Source of the DNA: Drosophila persimilis
Taxonomy: Eukaryota; Arthropoda; Insecta; Diptera; Drosophilidae
Length of the DNA: 64,000 nt
Reading direction: 5' to 3'
Assembly (NCBI RefSeq): GCF_003286085.1
Contig: NW_020825706.1
Span: forward strand, 4,092,001-4,156,000
The notes beneath the pieces are model-generated. The model was given only the letters and a program-made list of their open reading frames with translations, ran no database searches and was not told the origin of the DNA. Below, in pieces: positions 63,366-64,000 of the stretch (positions are counted from its first letter, which is position 1; each line of letters begins with the position of its first letter). The position numbers and the translations under genes were made by a program.

Positions 63366-64000
63366 CACTATGGTCCAGAATTCGTTTTTTTTGGCATAAA
63401 GTCGAAATTTTTATGTGAATGGATTACGTTTTTTCTTGCAAATTCTCAAAGTAAATTCATCATACATATTAAAAATGAAAAAAAAAAATTATTTAGCTTC
63501 CCTGAAGATTTTAGCGAGCTTTTGAAAGTGAACAATCGATCAGCTGATTGTGGGAAAAAAATTGGCGCCAAATTACTTGTTTACATTTTTACGTGGCGAT
63601 CGAGTAAATTTGCTCAAATAAATTCGGCTAAAAATGGAAAATGAAGATAAAGGTTTGTAGTATCTAATGTATTTAGTTATTTTATGTGTAGTCCCAAGAT
63701 TTAAGTGTTGTGCAATGTCCAATTTATGTGTATTTTTGTAGAAAATTTAACTGCGTCCCCTGTGTTTCGTAGAATATAACAAATGAACTGAGTTCTGCTG
63801 AGAAAAACTAACTATGTGAGTTTGTACCTACAAATGCTGTAATTGACTGGAAAGTAACAACTTTGGCCCGTTTTGGCCCCTTTTCTTTAAATTTGTTAAT
63901 ATTCAGGAAAGTTCGAGTTTTTGCATAGCGATCTCATCGATATTGGGCGCAACAACAATCGACAAAAAAAATCTTTCTCACATTGGATTTACAGTAAAAT
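63366..64000. other. AT-rich terminal stretch
   Basis: Contains A-runs (63,478-63,489), an ATG near 63,636 with a short frame, and no recognisable element. Could be flanking host DNA or a decayed transposon; I see nothing firm. Confidence 0.3.

Noticed and set aside
63636-63660. Possible first exon of a host gene (ATGGAAAATGAAGATAAAG followed by gt)
   Set aside because: Only six codons are visible, with no splice acceptor or protein match to support it.

Overview
The window looks like transposon-dense Drosophila DNA from heterochromatin, a neo-Y or a similar degenerating region. The closest match I can suggest is the obscura group (D. miranda or D. pseudoobscura). Two things point there. There are at least six copies of a DINE-1/INE-1-like non-autonomous Helitron whose sequence resembles, from memory, the ISY/ISX family of D. 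miranda. There are also LOA-clade LINEs of the TRIM/Bilbo type. Almost every open frame belongs to a broken retroelement. I found one host gene, a decayed multi-exon SLC46-like MFS transporter at about 58,960-59,928. I saw no tRNA, rRNA or CRISPR.

Layout: 1-4,130 is a LOA-like LINE on the minus strand, its 3' end cut by the window edge. 4,140-6,860 is an errantivirus-like fragment (integrase, env remnant, probable 3' LTR). 6,921-8,045 is DINE copy A. 8,046-13,080 is an mdg3/micropia/blastopia-like element on the minus strand, with a SAP-like motif in gag and a 518-bp insertion in its integrase. 13,381-29,067 is a second LOA-like LINE on the plus strand. An Osvaldo-like LTR element with 1,179-bp LTRs (minus strand) has inserted into it, flanked by AAGG. 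A 4.77-kb block spanning half of that element, its right LTR and 354 bp of the LINE is then repeated in tandem, giving three LTRs.

29,148-54,015 holds two damaged copies of one gypsy-lineage element that share stops, a frameshift and a DINE junction. Copy 1 carries two DINEs, a ~307-bp unknown insertion and a complete BEL/Pao element (33,983-42,438). The BEL right LTR holds an 841-bp inverted-repeat transposon. Copy 1 then runs into a third LINE (44,006-50,880), itself interrupted by 1.9 kb of unknown DNA and by a 617-bp LINE fragment with a 14-bp target duplication. 54,016-56,070 is unassigned. 56,071-58,852 holds DINE copies D and F, a gypsy gag on the minus strand and an LTR/PBS fragment on the plus strand. 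The SLC46-like pseudogene follows. 60,104-63,180 is an Osvaldo-related element whose gag begins with a RING-H2 motif. A 21-bp minisatellite and AT-rich DNA close the window.

How the parts relate: nesting gives a relative order of insertion. The gypsy copies are older than BEL, and BEL is older than the inverted-repeat transposon inside it. The LOA LINE is older than the Osvaldo-like insertion, which is older than the tandem duplication. None of the autonomous elements has a full set of intact frames, so what remains here is a graveyard of elements together with their non-autonomous passengers.
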